Part shown: positions 24,341 through 32,638 of the stretch, one piece after another | Layout: the number at the start of each line of letters is the position of its first letter | Position numbering within the stretch: position 1 is the stretch's first letter | Assembly: GCF_019793435.1 (NCBI RefSeq) | Contig: NZ_JAILYH010000015.1 | Coordinates: 124,001 to 188,000 of the forward strand | DNA from: Rhizobium redzepovicii | GTDB taxonomy: Bacteria > Pseudomonadota > Alphaproteobacteria > Rhizobiales > Rhizobiaceae | Length of the DNA: 64,000 bases | Direction: 5' to 3' | The notes under the pieces: generated by a model | What the model was told of the DNA's origin: nothing | Seen by the model: only the letters and a program-made list of their open reading frames with translations | The model's database searches: none | Program-made: the position numbers and the translations under genes

Positions 24341-24952
24341 ATGAATATTTTCATTCTGCTGATCGGTTTTCCGGGCGTCGGCAAACTCGCGATCGCCAAA
24401 GAATTAAGTCCGCTTGTCCCCGCAAAGATTATCGACAATCACTGGTTCAACAACCCGATACTGCGCCTCCTGGATGACGGCGGGACGTCCCCCCTCCCGG
24501 AAGGAATATGGGAATACACCGGCAGGGTTCGGCAAGCCGTCTTGGATGCGATCGTGGCCTATAGCGCGCCTTCGGCCAATTTCATCTTCACGCATGCCGG
24601 GATTGACGGCGATCAGCGAAGCATGCGCACGTTTCAGCAAATTGCTGCCGCAGCACAACAACGCCAAGCCTTGCTGGTGCCAGTGCGGCTGCTCTGCGAT
24701 GAGGACGAGTTGGCGCGCCGGATTTCGACACCGGCACGCCGTGCCCACCTGAAATCCACAGATGCGGAGGCGTCGAGAAAACGCAGCCGACAAGCTTGCG
24801 TTCTCGATCCTCAACATCAAAACACCCTCGTCCTGGATGTCACTTTCGCGTCACCGCAGGAAAGTGCGGACGCCATTCGAAATCATGTTTCGGAGGCGGT
24901 AGGCAAGGCGACGACTGGCCATATTTTGAAAGCGGACAATGGCAGCGCTTAG
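24341..24952 (+). CDS. P-loop kinase-like protein (AAA_33 type)
   Basis: A 203-residue P-loop protein. The nucleotide loop is GFPGVGKL (residues 9-16), with Leu in place of the usual Ser/Thr after the lysine, followed by the IIDNHWFNNPI motif and a helix-rich body with NFIFTHAGID. The C-terminal half resembles small kinases that act on antibiotics or nucleosides, but the substrate is unknown. It starts 15 bases after the peptidase-like gene, so co-transcription is likely. The changed Walker A residue may reduce magnesium binding or may be normal in this subfamily. Confidence 0.75.
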   Translation: MNIFILLIGFPGVGKLAIAKELSPLVPAKIIDNHWFNNPILRLLDDGGTSPLPEGIWEYTGRVRQAVLDAIVAYSAPSANFIFTHAGIDGDQRSMRTFQQIAAAAQQRQALLVPVRLLCDEDELARRISTPARRAHLKSTDAEASRKRSRQACVLDPQHQNTLVLDVTFASPQESADAIRNHVSEAVGKATTGHILKADNGSA

Positions 24953-25024
24953 TATCGACAAAGATCGGCGCAAGGTCACGAGATGGAGCAATCGGTCCCT
25001 CATCGGCTGCCAAGGAGAGACGCC

Positions 25025-25393
25025 ATGAATGCCCTCACGATCCTCTTCCTGATTGAAACCTGCCTCTATGCCACCGCTTCGCTCACCCATGCCGGCTTTA
25101 TCCTTGAAGCTCACGAGCACCGCCAAGCGATGATCGCCGAAGCGGTGATAGCGGCCGTCCTTCTGCTCGGCTTGATCTCGTTCATCCTCAACCGCCCATG
25201 GAGCCGAACGGCGGCGCTCTGCGCCCAGACCTTCGCGCTCCTCGGCACTCTCGTCGGCGCCTTCACCATCGCCGTCGGCGTTGGCCCGCAGACCACGCTT
25301 GATTATATGACTCATGTGGTGATGACCCTGCTGCTGGGTTTGAGCATGGTCTGGCTCGCGCGAAGGCGGAACCCTCCTGCCGCTGGTTTCTAA
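25025..25393 (+). CDS. Small integral membrane protein
   Basis: A 122-residue protein with four predicted membrane helices (MNALTILFLIETCLYATASL, AEAVIAAVLLLGLISFIL, AQTFALLGTLVGAFTIAVGV, MTHVVMTLLLGLSMVWLA) and short loops. The ATG at 25025 has a GGAGA site 7 bases upstream. No named family is recognised with certainty. The order helix, His in helix one, and TLDYMTHVVM near the end resembles DUF-type inner-membrane proteins. It follows the kinase-like gene after 72 bases and may be read with it. Confidence 0.75.
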   Translation: MNALTILFLIETCLYATASLTHAGFILEAHEHRQAMIAEAVIAAVLLLGLISFILNRPWSRTAALCAQTFALLGTLVGAFTIAVGVGPQTTLDYMTHVVMTLLLGLSMVWLARRRNPPAAGF

Positions 25394-25482
25394 GCACGCG
25401 TGATCTCTGGCCTCTCCTTCCAGCCCTCATCCCGAGAAAGGCCGGGCTGGCCATCCACCGACATGCAGGATGCCACGCGCAC

Positions 25483-25950
25483 CTATCGCAAAGGCAGTTC
25501 GTAGCTCCGCTTCAACGTTTCCATCGGCACATCGGTCTTGACGCTGAGGACGCTCGGAATGCGGGTCAGGTGGTCGGCCTGGAAACGCCAATAGCTGTGC
25601 AGGTCGGCAGTGACGATCCGCAGCACGGCATCACATTCTCCTGTCGTCAGGTAGCACTCCATCACCTCGGGAAACCGCCGGACCGCTTCGGCGAAGCGCA
25701 GCGTAACCTCGGCATCCTGGGTCTTGAACCATACGCGGGCAAAAACCGTCAGCCCCGCCCCAACCTTTGCCGGGTCCAGCACAGCAACATACCGATCGAT
25801 AACACCCGCCTCTTCCAAGAGCCGCACGCGGCGCAGGCAGGGCGAAGGCGACAGCCCCACCTCCTTTGCCAGTTCGACATTCGAAATGCGCCCGTCGCGC
25901 TGAAGCACGCGCAGGATATGGCGATCGATCGCATCAAGGATGTTCGGCAC
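25483..25950 (-). CDS. Lrp/AsnC family transcriptional regulator
   Basis: A 155-residue regulator with an N-terminal helix-turn-helix (LDAIDRHILRVLQRDGRISN, ELAKEVGLSPSPCLRRVRLL) and a C-terminal RAM domain (about 65-140) that in this family binds amino acids and makes octamers. The GTG at 25950 with GGAG upstream is chosen over an ATG 17 codons earlier. It is divergent from argG, with a TGGCAT-AAT-ATGCCA dyad 26 bases upstream of this start, so it probably controls argG and itself in response to an amino acid such as arginine (inference). Confidence 0.93.
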   Translation of the reverse strand: MPNILDAIDRHILRVLQRDGRISNVELAKEVGLSPSPCLRRVRLLEEAGVIDRYVAVLDPAKVGAGLTVFARVWFKTQDAEVTLRFAEAVRRFPEVMECYLTTGECDAVLRIVTADLHSYWRFQADHLTRIPSVLSVKTDVPMETLKRSYELPLR

Positions 25951-25975
25951 TTTATAGCTCCGAGTTCTTTCATAG

Positions 25976-25990
25976 TGGCATAATATGCCA
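25976..25990. promoter_or_regulatory. Candidate Lrp-type operator between lrp-like gene and argG
   Basis: A perfect dyad TGGCAT-AAT-ATGCCA sits in the 124-base divergent promoter region, 26 bases from the Lrp-like start and 85 bases before the argG start. The pairing of a regulator with a divergent biosynthetic gene and a symmetric site supports direct control, but this is inference. Confidence 0.5.
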
Positions 25991-26074
25991 AACGATCGCA
26001 ATTTTGAGGCTTCTTCGCAAGCTAGTTGCGCAAGACATGACCTATCGTTGCAAGCATCGATATGGAGACGGTTG

Positions 26075-27289
26075 ATGGCAAGACAGATAGATAAAATCGT
26101 GCTCGCTTATTCCGGCGGCTTGGATACCTCGATCATCCTCAAATGGCTGCAGGAGACCTACGGGTGCGAGGTCGTGACCTTCACCGCCGATCTCGGCCAG
26201 GGCGAGGAGCTTGAGCCGGCGCGGGCGAAGGCAGCAATGTTGGGGGTCAAGGACATCCGTATCGTCGATCTGCGGGAGGAATTCGTTCGCGACTTCGTCT
26301 TTCCGATGCTGCGCGCCAACACGCTTTATGAGGGGCAGTATCTGCTCGGCAGCTCCATCGCCCGGCCACTGATTGCCAAGCATCTGGTCGCCATAGCCCG
26401 GCAGGTCGGTGCTGATGCCGTTGCCCACGGCTCGACAGGCAAGGGCAATGACCAGGTCCGGTTCGAACTCGCCGTCAATGCACTCGATCCGTCGATTGAG
26501 GTCGCTGCTCCCTGGCGCCAATGGAACATCCGCTCCCGCATGCAGCTTCTGGAATATGCCGAGATGCATCGGATCCCGGTGCCGAAGGACAAGCGCGGCG
26601 AAGCGCCCTTCTCGATCGACGCCAACCTGTTGCACACCTCGACCGAAGGCAAAATCCTCGAAGATCCGGCCGAGGCCGCGCCCGAATACATCTATCAGCG
26701 CACGGTCGATCCTGTCGACGCTCCCGATACCCCCGAGACCGTCACCATCGGCTTCGAAAACGGCGACCCTGTATCCGTGAACGGCCAGGCGATGACACCC
26801 GCTGCCTTGCTCACAGAACTCAACAGCTTCGGCGGTCGACATGGCGTAGGGCGGCTCGATCTCGTCGAAAACCGCTTCATCGGCATCAAATCGCGAGGCA
26901 TTTACGAGACGCCGGGAGGCACGATTTTGCTTGCGGCGCATCGCGGCATTGAAACGATCACGCTCGATCGTGCCGCCGCACACCTCAAGGATGAGATCAT
27001 GCCCCGCTACGCCGAGCTGATCTACAATGGCTTCTGGTTCTCTCCCGAGCGGGAAATGCTGCAGGCTCTGATCGACCGGAGCCAGGACTTCGTCAGCGGC
27101 GAAGTGACGGTACGGCTCTACAAGGGAAGCGCTACGGTCATCTCCCGCACCTCGCCCTGCTCACTCTATTCCGCCGATCTCGTCACCTTCGAGGAAAGCG
27201 CCGTCGCCTATGACCATCACGACGCCGAAGGCTTCATCAAACTCAACGGATTGCGGCTCAGGAGCTGGGCAGCCCGCAACGGCAGATGA
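26075..27289 (+). CDS. argG: Argininosuccinate synthase
   Basis: ArgG joins citrulline and aspartate with ATP to make argininosuccinate, the next-to-last step of arginine synthesis. The PP-loop AYSGGLDTS (residues 11-19), ADLGQGEELEPAR, GSTGKGNDQVRFE and APWR motifs are intact. At 404 residues the length is normal. The ATG at 26075 was chosen as the point where the family begins (MARQIDKIVLAYSGG). The sequence departs from the usual rhizobial ArgG at many positions, suggesting a second, divergent paralogue. It is divergent from an Lrp-like regulator. Confidence 0.95.
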   Translation: MARQIDKIVLAYSGGLDTSIILKWLQETYGCEVVTFTADLGQGEELEPARAKAAMLGVKDIRIVDLREEFVRDFVFPMLRANTLYEGQYLLGSSIARPLIAKHLVAIARQVGADAVAHGSTGKGNDQVRFELAVNALDPSIEVAAPWRQWNIRSRMQLLEYAEMHRIPVPKDKRGEAPFSIDANLLHTSTEGKILEDPAEAAPEYIYQRTVDPVDAPDTPETVTIGFENGDPVSVNGQAMTPAALLTELNSFGGRHGVGRLDLVENRFIGIKSRGIYETPGGTILLAAHRGIETITLDRAAAHLKDEIMPRYAELIYNGFWFSPEREMLQALIDRSQDFVSGEVTVRLYKGSATVISRTSPCSLYSADLVTFEESAVAYDHHDAEGFIKLNGLRLRSWAARNGR

Positions 27290-27374
27290 GCCTGCCTTGC
27301 GTCGGCGCGTTGGCAGCCGCGACCGGGAATCTGATTTCAAACGATCTTAAAAAGACACACGAAAAAGCTAATCG

Positions 27375-27396
27375 ATTTTAATTTTATCATTAAAAT
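27375..27396. promoter_or_regulatory. AT-rich dyad upstream of a small gene
   Basis: Perfect inverted arms ATTTTAAT (27375-27382) and ATTAAAAT (27389-27396) with 6 bases between them lie in an unusually AT-rich stretch (about 27345-27440) in this GC-rich genome. This is probably the promoter or regulator site of the 57-residue gene starting at 27472. Confidence 0.45.
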
Positions 27397-27471
27397 TTTC
27401 TTGTTGCGGCGCAAAAGAATTTAGACATTAGCTATATCGGATGCTCACTGTGTTCGTTGGAAGGAACTCGC

Positions 27472-27645
27472 ATGACTGTGACATTTCCGCTTACTGAGAA
27501 GCGCGATGCGGAGGCGTTGCTGAAGCACTTGACGATGCACAAACTCAGTTTTCCGGGAAACTGCGTCGTGTCGCTCAAAACGCATATCGCGCAGGTATCA
27601 TCCTCGCATACAACAGCACTCGGCACTGCCCGTACCGCCTGGTAG
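27472..27645 (+). CDS. Small hypothetical protein
   Basis: A 57-residue product (MTVTFPLTEKRDAEALLKHL, then FPGNCVVSLKTHIAQV). The ATG has a very strong GGAAGGA site 6 bases upstream, and an AT-rich promoter-like stretch lies further up. The C-terminus (SSSHTTALGTARTAW) looks low-complexity. No family is recognised. The good ribosome binding site is the main reason for calling it. Confidence 0.45.
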   Translation: MTVTFPLTEKRDAEALLKHLTMHKLSFPGNCVVSLKTHIAQVSSSHTTALGTARTAW

Positions 27646-27763
27646 CGATTGAATATTCGGGCTTCTTGCCCGATCTCCGTGCCACTCGCTCATGCTCAGG
27701 ATCGAAGCAATCCTGCTGGACGGACTTGTGTGGAGAGGATGGGCCGAGCGCGCCGACAACAGC

Positions 27764-27916
27764 CTATCTCGCTGCAGGCAATCCCATGCCGACGAGCTTC
27801 AGGATTTCCTCGACCTTCGCATCGGGATCGGCTCCGGCTTCGACCTGGCCGTCTATCATCAGCAAGGCAAGGCCATGCGTCAGCGACCAGAGGAAGAGCG
27901 CGGCGTTCGGCACGTC
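27764..27916 (-). pseudogene. 3' remnant of a TetR-family regulator
   Basis: Minus-strand reading gives the last 50 or so residues of a TetR/AcrR regulator (VPNAALFLWSLTHGLALLMI, then DGQVEAGADPDAKVEEILKL) ending in a normal stop at 27764-27766. The LWSLTHGLALLMIDG helix is typical of the C-terminal TetR ligand domain. The reading frame breaks at about 27916, directly at the beginning of a methyltransferase fragment on the other strand. No helix-turn-helix part remains. Confidence 0.7.
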
Positions 27917-27918
27917 CC

Positions 27919-28503
27919 CGGGCCGTCATCCTCGGCGCCGGGTTCGACACCTTCGCACTGCGCAATCCTCATGCCGGCTTGAAGGTCTTCGAAGTCGATC
28001 ATCCTGCCACGCAGAGCTGGAAGCAGCGGCGGCTGAGCGAGATAGGGGTGACGCAAAATCTGCCGACATTCGTTCCCGTCGATTTCGAGCAGGAAGATCT
28101 CGGAACGCGCCTGGTCGATTGCGGTCTCGAACTCGAAACGCCCTCCTTCTTCATCTGGCTCGGCGTCGTGCCCTATCTCACGGAACCGTCGGTGTTTGCC
28201 CTGCTGCGCTTCGTCGCCGGCCTGCCGAGCTCGTCCATCGTCTTTGACTACAGCGAACCCTTGGAGAACTATCCGCCCGAACGCCGCGCCCGCGCCGCGG
28301 AAATGGGGTCGCGCACGGCCGCTGCCGGCGAGCCATGGCTGACGCACTTCGATCCCAAGCAGCTCGCGGACCGATTGCTGAGCCTGGGCTTCCGATATCT
28401 GGAGGGTATCGGCCCGACCGAAATGGCCAAACGTTTCTTCGGCCAGCCCGCAGATGCGCCGGATCGCGGCGCCGGTCCCCATGTCGCATTCGCCGGTAAA
28501 TAG
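27919..28503 (+). pseudogene. 5'-truncated SAM-dependent methyltransferase (PF04072-like)
   Basis: From about 27919 the plus strand reads the SAM-binding motif I (AVILGAGFDTFALRNP), the motif II acidic loop (FEVDHPATQSWKQRR) and later DFEQEDL and IWLGVVPYLTEPS, the pattern of leucine-carboxyl-methyltransferase-like enzymes. The roughly 90 N-terminal residues of the family are missing. The upstream codons in the same frame belong to the antisense TetR remnant. The frame runs to a normal stop at 28503, so the catalytic core is otherwise intact, but no proper start is left. Confidence 0.75.
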
Positions 28504-28614
28504 GAACGGACCCAAGGCTGCCGCTCGCTGCAGGCGGCCATTGCTCCGTTTGCAAAAATTCCTATTCTGGCCGCCGCTATCCCGGCCGCTGCGACAGGAA
28601 ATTTGGATTGTCTC

Positions 28615-29529
28615 ATGATGACTTCGAGTCACCCCGACCTCAGCGACATCCACCATGGCGACTGGGTGGATCGCCGATTGCCGGTCGCATGGCGGCCTTA
28701 TACGCGGCTCGCGCGGCTGGATCGGCCGGTCGGAATATGGCTGACGCTTTTCCCGTGCTGGGCTGCCCTCATTCAGGCGTCGCACGGCCTGCCGGACCTC
28801 GGTGAACTCGTGATCTTCTCTCTCGGCGCCTTGCTGATGAGAAGCGCCGGCTCCACGGTCAACGACATCGCGGATCGGAATTTTGACGCTCACGTTGAGC
28901 GGACCCGTTTTCGGCCGCTCGCAAGCGGCGATATCGGTGCGATGCACGCCTTCGTCTTTCTGGTAGCCGAACTGATGCTCGCGGCCTCGCTTCTGTTTTT
29001 CCTGACGCCTTACACGCGTTTGATCGCGATATCGGTTCTGCCGCTCGTCTTCGTCTATCCGCTCTGCAAGCGATTCACCCATTGGCCCCCGGCCGTGCTG
29101 GGCGCGGCGTTCAACTGGGGCATGCTGATGGCATGGGCCCAGATTGCCGGCCATATCCCGGCCGGCGCTGTGCTGATGTGGGCCGGGGCCGTCGCCTGGC
29201 AGATCGGCTATGATACGGTCTATGCCTATGTCGATGTCAGGGATGACACCCGCCTCGGCCTGAAATCGACGGCAATCCTGTTCGGCCGGCGCGGCAAGTT
29301 GTGGATCGGCTTGTTCTATGCTCTGGCCGTTGCGGCGTGGTCGCTCGGGGGTTGGCTGCTGGAGATGTCGTCGCCTTATACGATCGGAATGCTGGTGATC
29401 GCAGCCCAGCTTGCGTGGCAGACCCGGCGGATCGACCTTGCCCGCCCGGACCTGAATTATCGCCTGTTCCTCGCCAATATACCGACGGGCGTGCTGCTCG
29501 CCGGCACGGCTCTGTCAGGCACATGGTAG
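28615..29529 (+). CDS. ubiA: 4-hydroxybenzoate polyprenyltransferase (UbiA family)
   Basis: A membrane prenyltransferase that attaches the isoprenoid tail to 4-hydroxybenzoate in ubiquinone synthesis. Both aspartate motifs are present: NDIADRNFDAHVERTRFRPL (first, N-D-x2-D-x3-D) and YAYVDVRDDTRLGLKSTA (second). There are about eight hydrophobic helices in 304 residues, and the start at ATG 28615 is backed by the preceding AGGAAA. A Coq7-type gene lies about 1.7 kb downstream, pointing to a quinone-related neighbourhood. It may be a second copy beside a main ubiA elsewhere; this cannot be told here. Confidence 0.92.
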   Translation: MMTSSHPDLSDIHHGDWVDRRLPVAWRPYTRLARLDRPVGIWLTLFPCWAALIQASHGLPDLGELVIFSLGALLMRSAGSTVNDIADRNFDAHVERTRFRPLASGDIGAMHAFVFLVAELMLAASLLFFLTPYTRLIAISVLPLVFVYPLCKRFTHWPPAVLGAAFNWGMLMAWAQIAGHIPAGAVLMWAGAVAWQIGYDTVYAYVDVRDDTRLGLKSTAILFGRRGKLWIGLFYALAVAAWSLGGWLLEMSSPYTIGMLVIAAQLAWQTRRIDLARPDLNYRLFLANIPTGVLLAGTALSGTW

Positions 29530-29551
29530 ACAGCTCAAGGACGTGACGCCG

Positions 29552-30328
29552 ATGACCTATTTTAAACAAGCCGCGTTCGCGGCCACCATGATGCTGGCAG
29601 CAACGATGACACCCCTGCATCAGGCCCATGCCGAGCAATGCGACCAGGAGACTTTCGAAGAGGCGAAATACGTCGTCTGCACGCTGCAAACGGGGAAAGC
29701 CGACCTGCGCCTGTTCTGGAAGGGCGCCGATGGCGAGCCGTACCGGACTTTTTCAAGCCTTGCCGAAGCCGTTCGCGCCGAGGGGAAGACGCTGGTGCTG
29801 GCCGTCAACGCCGGCATGTACCGGGCCGATTTTTCGCCGATGGGGCTGTATGTCGAAAACGCCAGGGAATTGAAACCCGCCAATACCGCAAAGGCCGAAA
29901 GCTCCGCCGGCCAGGTGCCGAATTTCTACAAGAAGCCGAACGGCGTATTCTTTCTTGGTGAAGCAGGCGCCGGCATACTGCCGACCGATGAATTTCTGAA
30001 AAATGCGCCCAAGGTGCGGTTCGCCACGCAGTCCGGTCCGATGCTTGTCATCGCCGACAAGCTGAACCCGATCTTGATCCCCGGCTCGACGGATCGAACC
30101 CGCAGAAGCGGTATCGGCATCTGCGCGGCCGGCACGGTCCGCTTGGCAATCAGCGAAGACGGAGTGAATTTCCACGATTTCGCACGGCTCTTCCGCGACC
30201 AGCTGCAATGCCCCGACGCGTTGTTTTTCGACGGCGGAAACGGTGTCGGGCTCTACCATCCGGCGATGGGCCGCAACGACCGCTCCTGGCACGGCGGCTA
30301 CGGCCCGATCCTTGGGCTTGTCGAATAG
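29552..30328 (+). CDS. Exported phosphodiester glycosidase-like (DUF2233) protein
   Basis: A signal peptide (MTYFKQAAFAATMMLAA, then TPLHQAHA) is followed by a DUF2233 domain of about 230 residues: LVLAVNAGMYRADFSPMGLY, NFYKKPNGVFFLG, ATQSGPMLV, GIGICAAGTVRLAISEDGVN and DALFFDGGNGVGLY. The family is related to the N-acetylglucosamine-1-phosphodiester glycosidase domain (NAGPA-like) and is thought to act on cell-surface glycans. The ATG at 29552 is preferred over a GTG three codons earlier. It follows ubiA by 22 bases and may be co-transcribed. Confidence 0.88.
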   Translation: MTYFKQAAFAATMMLAATMTPLHQAHAEQCDQETFEEAKYVVCTLQTGKADLRLFWKGADGEPYRTFSSLAEAVRAEGKTLVLAVNAGMYRADFSPMGLYVENARELKPANTAKAESSAGQVPNFYKKPNGVFFLGEAGAGILPTDEFLKNAPKVRFATQSGPMLVIADKLNPILIPGSTDRTRRSGIGICAAGTVRLAISEDGVNFHDFARLFRDQLQCPDALFFDGGNGVGLYHPAMGRNDRSWHGGYGPILGLVE

Positions 30329-30391
30329 TGCCCGAGGAAATCCGCCTGGATCGAAGTGGGCATCGAGCCGCGTACCGCATCTTGATTCGCC

Positions 30392-31201
30392 TCAAATCGG
30401 TTGGGCACTGAAAAACAGTGCAGTGGCGGTGATCAGCTTGTCCAGCATCTCGACGTTCTCAGAAGTGTTGAAGATATGATCCATGGGAGCCTCCCAAACT
30501 TGGTGTGCACCCTTGTGCGCCTGAGCGAATTTTGCCGCTGTTCCCAGAGGAATAGCAGTGTCCAGGCTACCTTCAGCAATAAAAACCCGTCCACGATAGT
30601 TAGCGATCTCGTTTAACGGATCCAGATTTTCGACGTCGGCAAAGAATTCATGCCCGAGGGTTAGCGACGCGCCCCACGGCATCTGGACATTGGTAGGCGA
30701 TCGGCTTGCGAGTGCCCGTTCATACACATCGCGCCCGATCAAGGCTGGAAAGGAAACTTTGGGTTCGCCGACGGGGGCCCAGAGCGCAACCGCCGCTGGT
30801 CGATTTGTACGGCCCGCCGCCGCGGCAGCAACCAGCCCACCCTGGCTCCATCCCAGCAGAAATATCGCATTTGGACCACCCGACGGCAGATCGCTGACGA
30901 AGTCCATCGCAGCGATGCAATCCTCGACTTGGTGATTGTACGTCGCGTCTTGAAAGCGTCCGCCGCTTTCGCCAACACCTCGAAAGTTAATCCTAAGGCT
31001 CGAAAACCCCAGAGACGCGAGCTTCTCCGCCGTATGCGCCAGAATACCGGTGCCGGTGTGAGAAATTATGAGTTCGTGCCGCGTTCCTCCGAACCCATGG
31101 AGAAGCACGACAATCGGTGCGTTTGCCGAGACCGCCAGACACAATGTTCCGACAACACGACACCCATCGACCTCAAAGCTTACCGTTTCTTCTGCGGCCA
31201 T
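30392..31201 (-). CDS. Alpha/beta hydrolase
   Basis: A 269-residue alpha/beta hydrolase. The oxyanion loop is LLHGFGGTRHE, the nucleophile is in LLGWSQGGLVAAA, and the histidine is expected in APMDHIFNTSE near the end, with EGSLDTAIP carrying the acid. NFRGVGESGGRFQDATYN is close to the family of prolyl-oligopeptidase-like or esterase hydrolases that act on small substrates. There is no signal peptide. A good GAGGA site precedes the start. It is convergent with the DUF2233 gene. Confidence 0.88.
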   Translation of the reverse strand: MAAEETVSFEVDGCRVVGTLCLAVSANAPIVVLLHGFGGTRHELIISHTGTGILAHTAEKLASLGFSSLRINFRGVGESGGRFQDATYNHQVEDCIAAMDFVSDLPSGGPNAIFLLGWSQGGLVAAAAAGRTNRPAAVALWAPVGEPKVSFPALIGRDVYERALASRSPTNVQMPWGASLTLGHEFFADVENLDPLNEIANYRGRVFIAEGSLDTAIPLGTAAKFAQAHKGAHQVWEAPMDHIFNTSENVEMLDKLITATALFFSAQPI

Positions 31202-31229
31202 AACTTCCTCTAAACTGACCCATCAAAGC

Positions 31230-31826
31230 CTACCCCCTCCCCGCACGCGTCATTTCGGCCCGCATCCAGCTCGAGTCTCCCCAGGTGGAGAGCCAGATCA
31301 TCAGGTCGGTCAGGGCACCGATGACGGGCAGGAGCAAGGCGTGGCGCAGGCCCCGTCTCTTCTGGCTGTCTTCGGCTTTCCTGAGATGCGCCAGCTCCTG
31401 TTCCTGGATCGACGCGATGAGGGCGTGAAGTTCGGGATCACGCTGGGCGAGGAAGGCCAGCTGGTCTTCGAGATGGCGATGGACCGTGCTTTCCACCGCC
31501 TCTGTGCAAATCCAGATCATGTTGCGCCCGCCAAGCGCCGTCAGGATGCCGAGCACGGAACCACCGAGGCTCCAGAAGGCCATGACGCGACACGGCCTGG
31601 CGCGCCTTGCAGGCATGGCCTCGCGAAACAGCCGGCAATGCTCGATCTCGTCCTCGCGCATTTCTTCGAGCGCCGGCACGATGCCGGGAAACAGCCGCCG
31701 GGCCATCAGGATTTGGGCGCCATAGATCCTGATGGCGCCGAACTCGCCCGCATGGTTGACCTTGAGAATGCGACGGACGGTGACATCGGGGTCGCGCATT
31801 CCCGCGTTGCTCGACGGATTGATCAT
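31230..31826 (-). CDS. Demethoxyubiquinone hydroxylase family protein (Coq7-like)
   Basis: A di-iron hydroxylase of the Coq7 family (198 residues). All six iron ligands are visible in the right order: Glu in NHAGEFGAIRIYGA, the ExxH in MREDEIEHCR, Glu in AVESTVHRHLEDQ, and the second ExxH in SIQEQELAHLRK. Such enzymes put a hydroxyl on the ubiquinone ring (C6 position). The ATG at 31826 matches the family start region (ILKVNHAGE follows 18 residues later). It sits near ubiA, giving a ubiquinone theme, and has a hydrophobic C-terminal stretch for membrane contact. Confidence 0.92.
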   Translation of the reverse strand: MINPSSNAGMRDPDVTVRRILKVNHAGEFGAIRIYGAQILMARRLFPGIVPALEEMREDEIEHCRLFREAMPARRARPCRVMAFWSLGGSVLGILTALGGRNMIWICTEAVESTVHRHLEDQLAFLAQRDPELHALIASIQEQELAHLRKAEDSQKRRGLRHALLLPVIGALTDLMIWLSTWGDSSWMRAEMTRAGRG

Positions 31827-31984
31827 AACCACTCTGCCCCGGTTCCCTTGCCGGCAGTAGGCAGGATTGCCGCCGTGATCGTCAAGAGGCGCCGCGGGCG
31901 GGCCCGTCAGCCCTTGAGTGATGGGCCCTTTCAATAACCACCGGCCTCGCATAGGCACTCCGGCCAGCAACGTAGGAAAGCCGG

Positions 31985-32599
31985 ATGGACCATATCAATT
32001 CGCTCGCATTGCTCGTCAGCGTCTACATCGCCTCCCTCGTCAGCCCCGGACCGAATTTCATCATCGTCACCAAAACAAGCATGTCGGTATCCCGCGCTGC
32101 CGGGCTCTTTGCGGGTCTCGGAATTGCGGTCGCATCCCTGACCTGGGCCGTCATGGCGATGGCCGGGCTCGGGTTTCTCCTGACCCATTTCGAATGGCTG
32201 CATATGATGTTGCAGGTGGCCGGCGCATTGTATCTGATCTGGCTGGGGCTGAAGATGATCCGCAACGCGTCCAAGCCCTTGAAGCCGACGGGACCGAGCG
32301 AAGCCGCATGGTGCTCCGCCATGCGCCGCGCTTACGTCGTCAGCATGACCAATCCGAAATCGGTGGCTTTCTTCGGCAGCATCTTTGCGCTTGTCATTCC
32401 CGCACATGCGCCCGTTTGGCTCTATTGCTTCATCGCCCTGACCTGCTTCCTTCTTTCGGCTCTCTGGTATTGCGGCCTGGCCTTTTTCTTCTCGAACCCG
32501 CGCGTTTCCGCCGGCTTCCTGCGCTTCAAGGCCGGCATGGAGCGCGTGATGGGCGTCGCCCTGAGCTTGATCGGCGACCGCCTGCTCTTGGTTCGCTGA
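31985..32599 (+). CDS. LysE/RhtB family amino-acid exporter
   Basis: A 204-residue membrane protein of the LysE translocator family, exporters of amino acids such as threonine, homoserine lactone or cysteine. Helix one carries SLVSPGPNFIIVTKTSMSV (the PGP motif), followed by GLFAGLGIAV, and the last helix contains a family-typical pattern. Five to six helices are expected. The gene is divergent from the Coq7-like gene (158-base gap), and its substrate is unknown. Confidence 0.92.
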   Translation: MDHINSLALLVSVYIASLVSPGPNFIIVTKTSMSVSRAAGLFAGLGIAVASLTWAVMAMAGLGFLLTHFEWLHMMLQVAGALYLIWLGLKMIRNASKPLKPTGPSEAAWCSAMRRAYVVSMTNPKSVAFFGSIFALVIPAHAPVWLYCFIALTCFLLSALWYCGLAFFFSNPRVSAGFLRFKAGMERVMGVALSLIGDRLLLVR

Positions 32600-32638
32600 C
32601 GGCATCCCAATTTAGCCTTAGAGATGGCCAGTCGCTCG

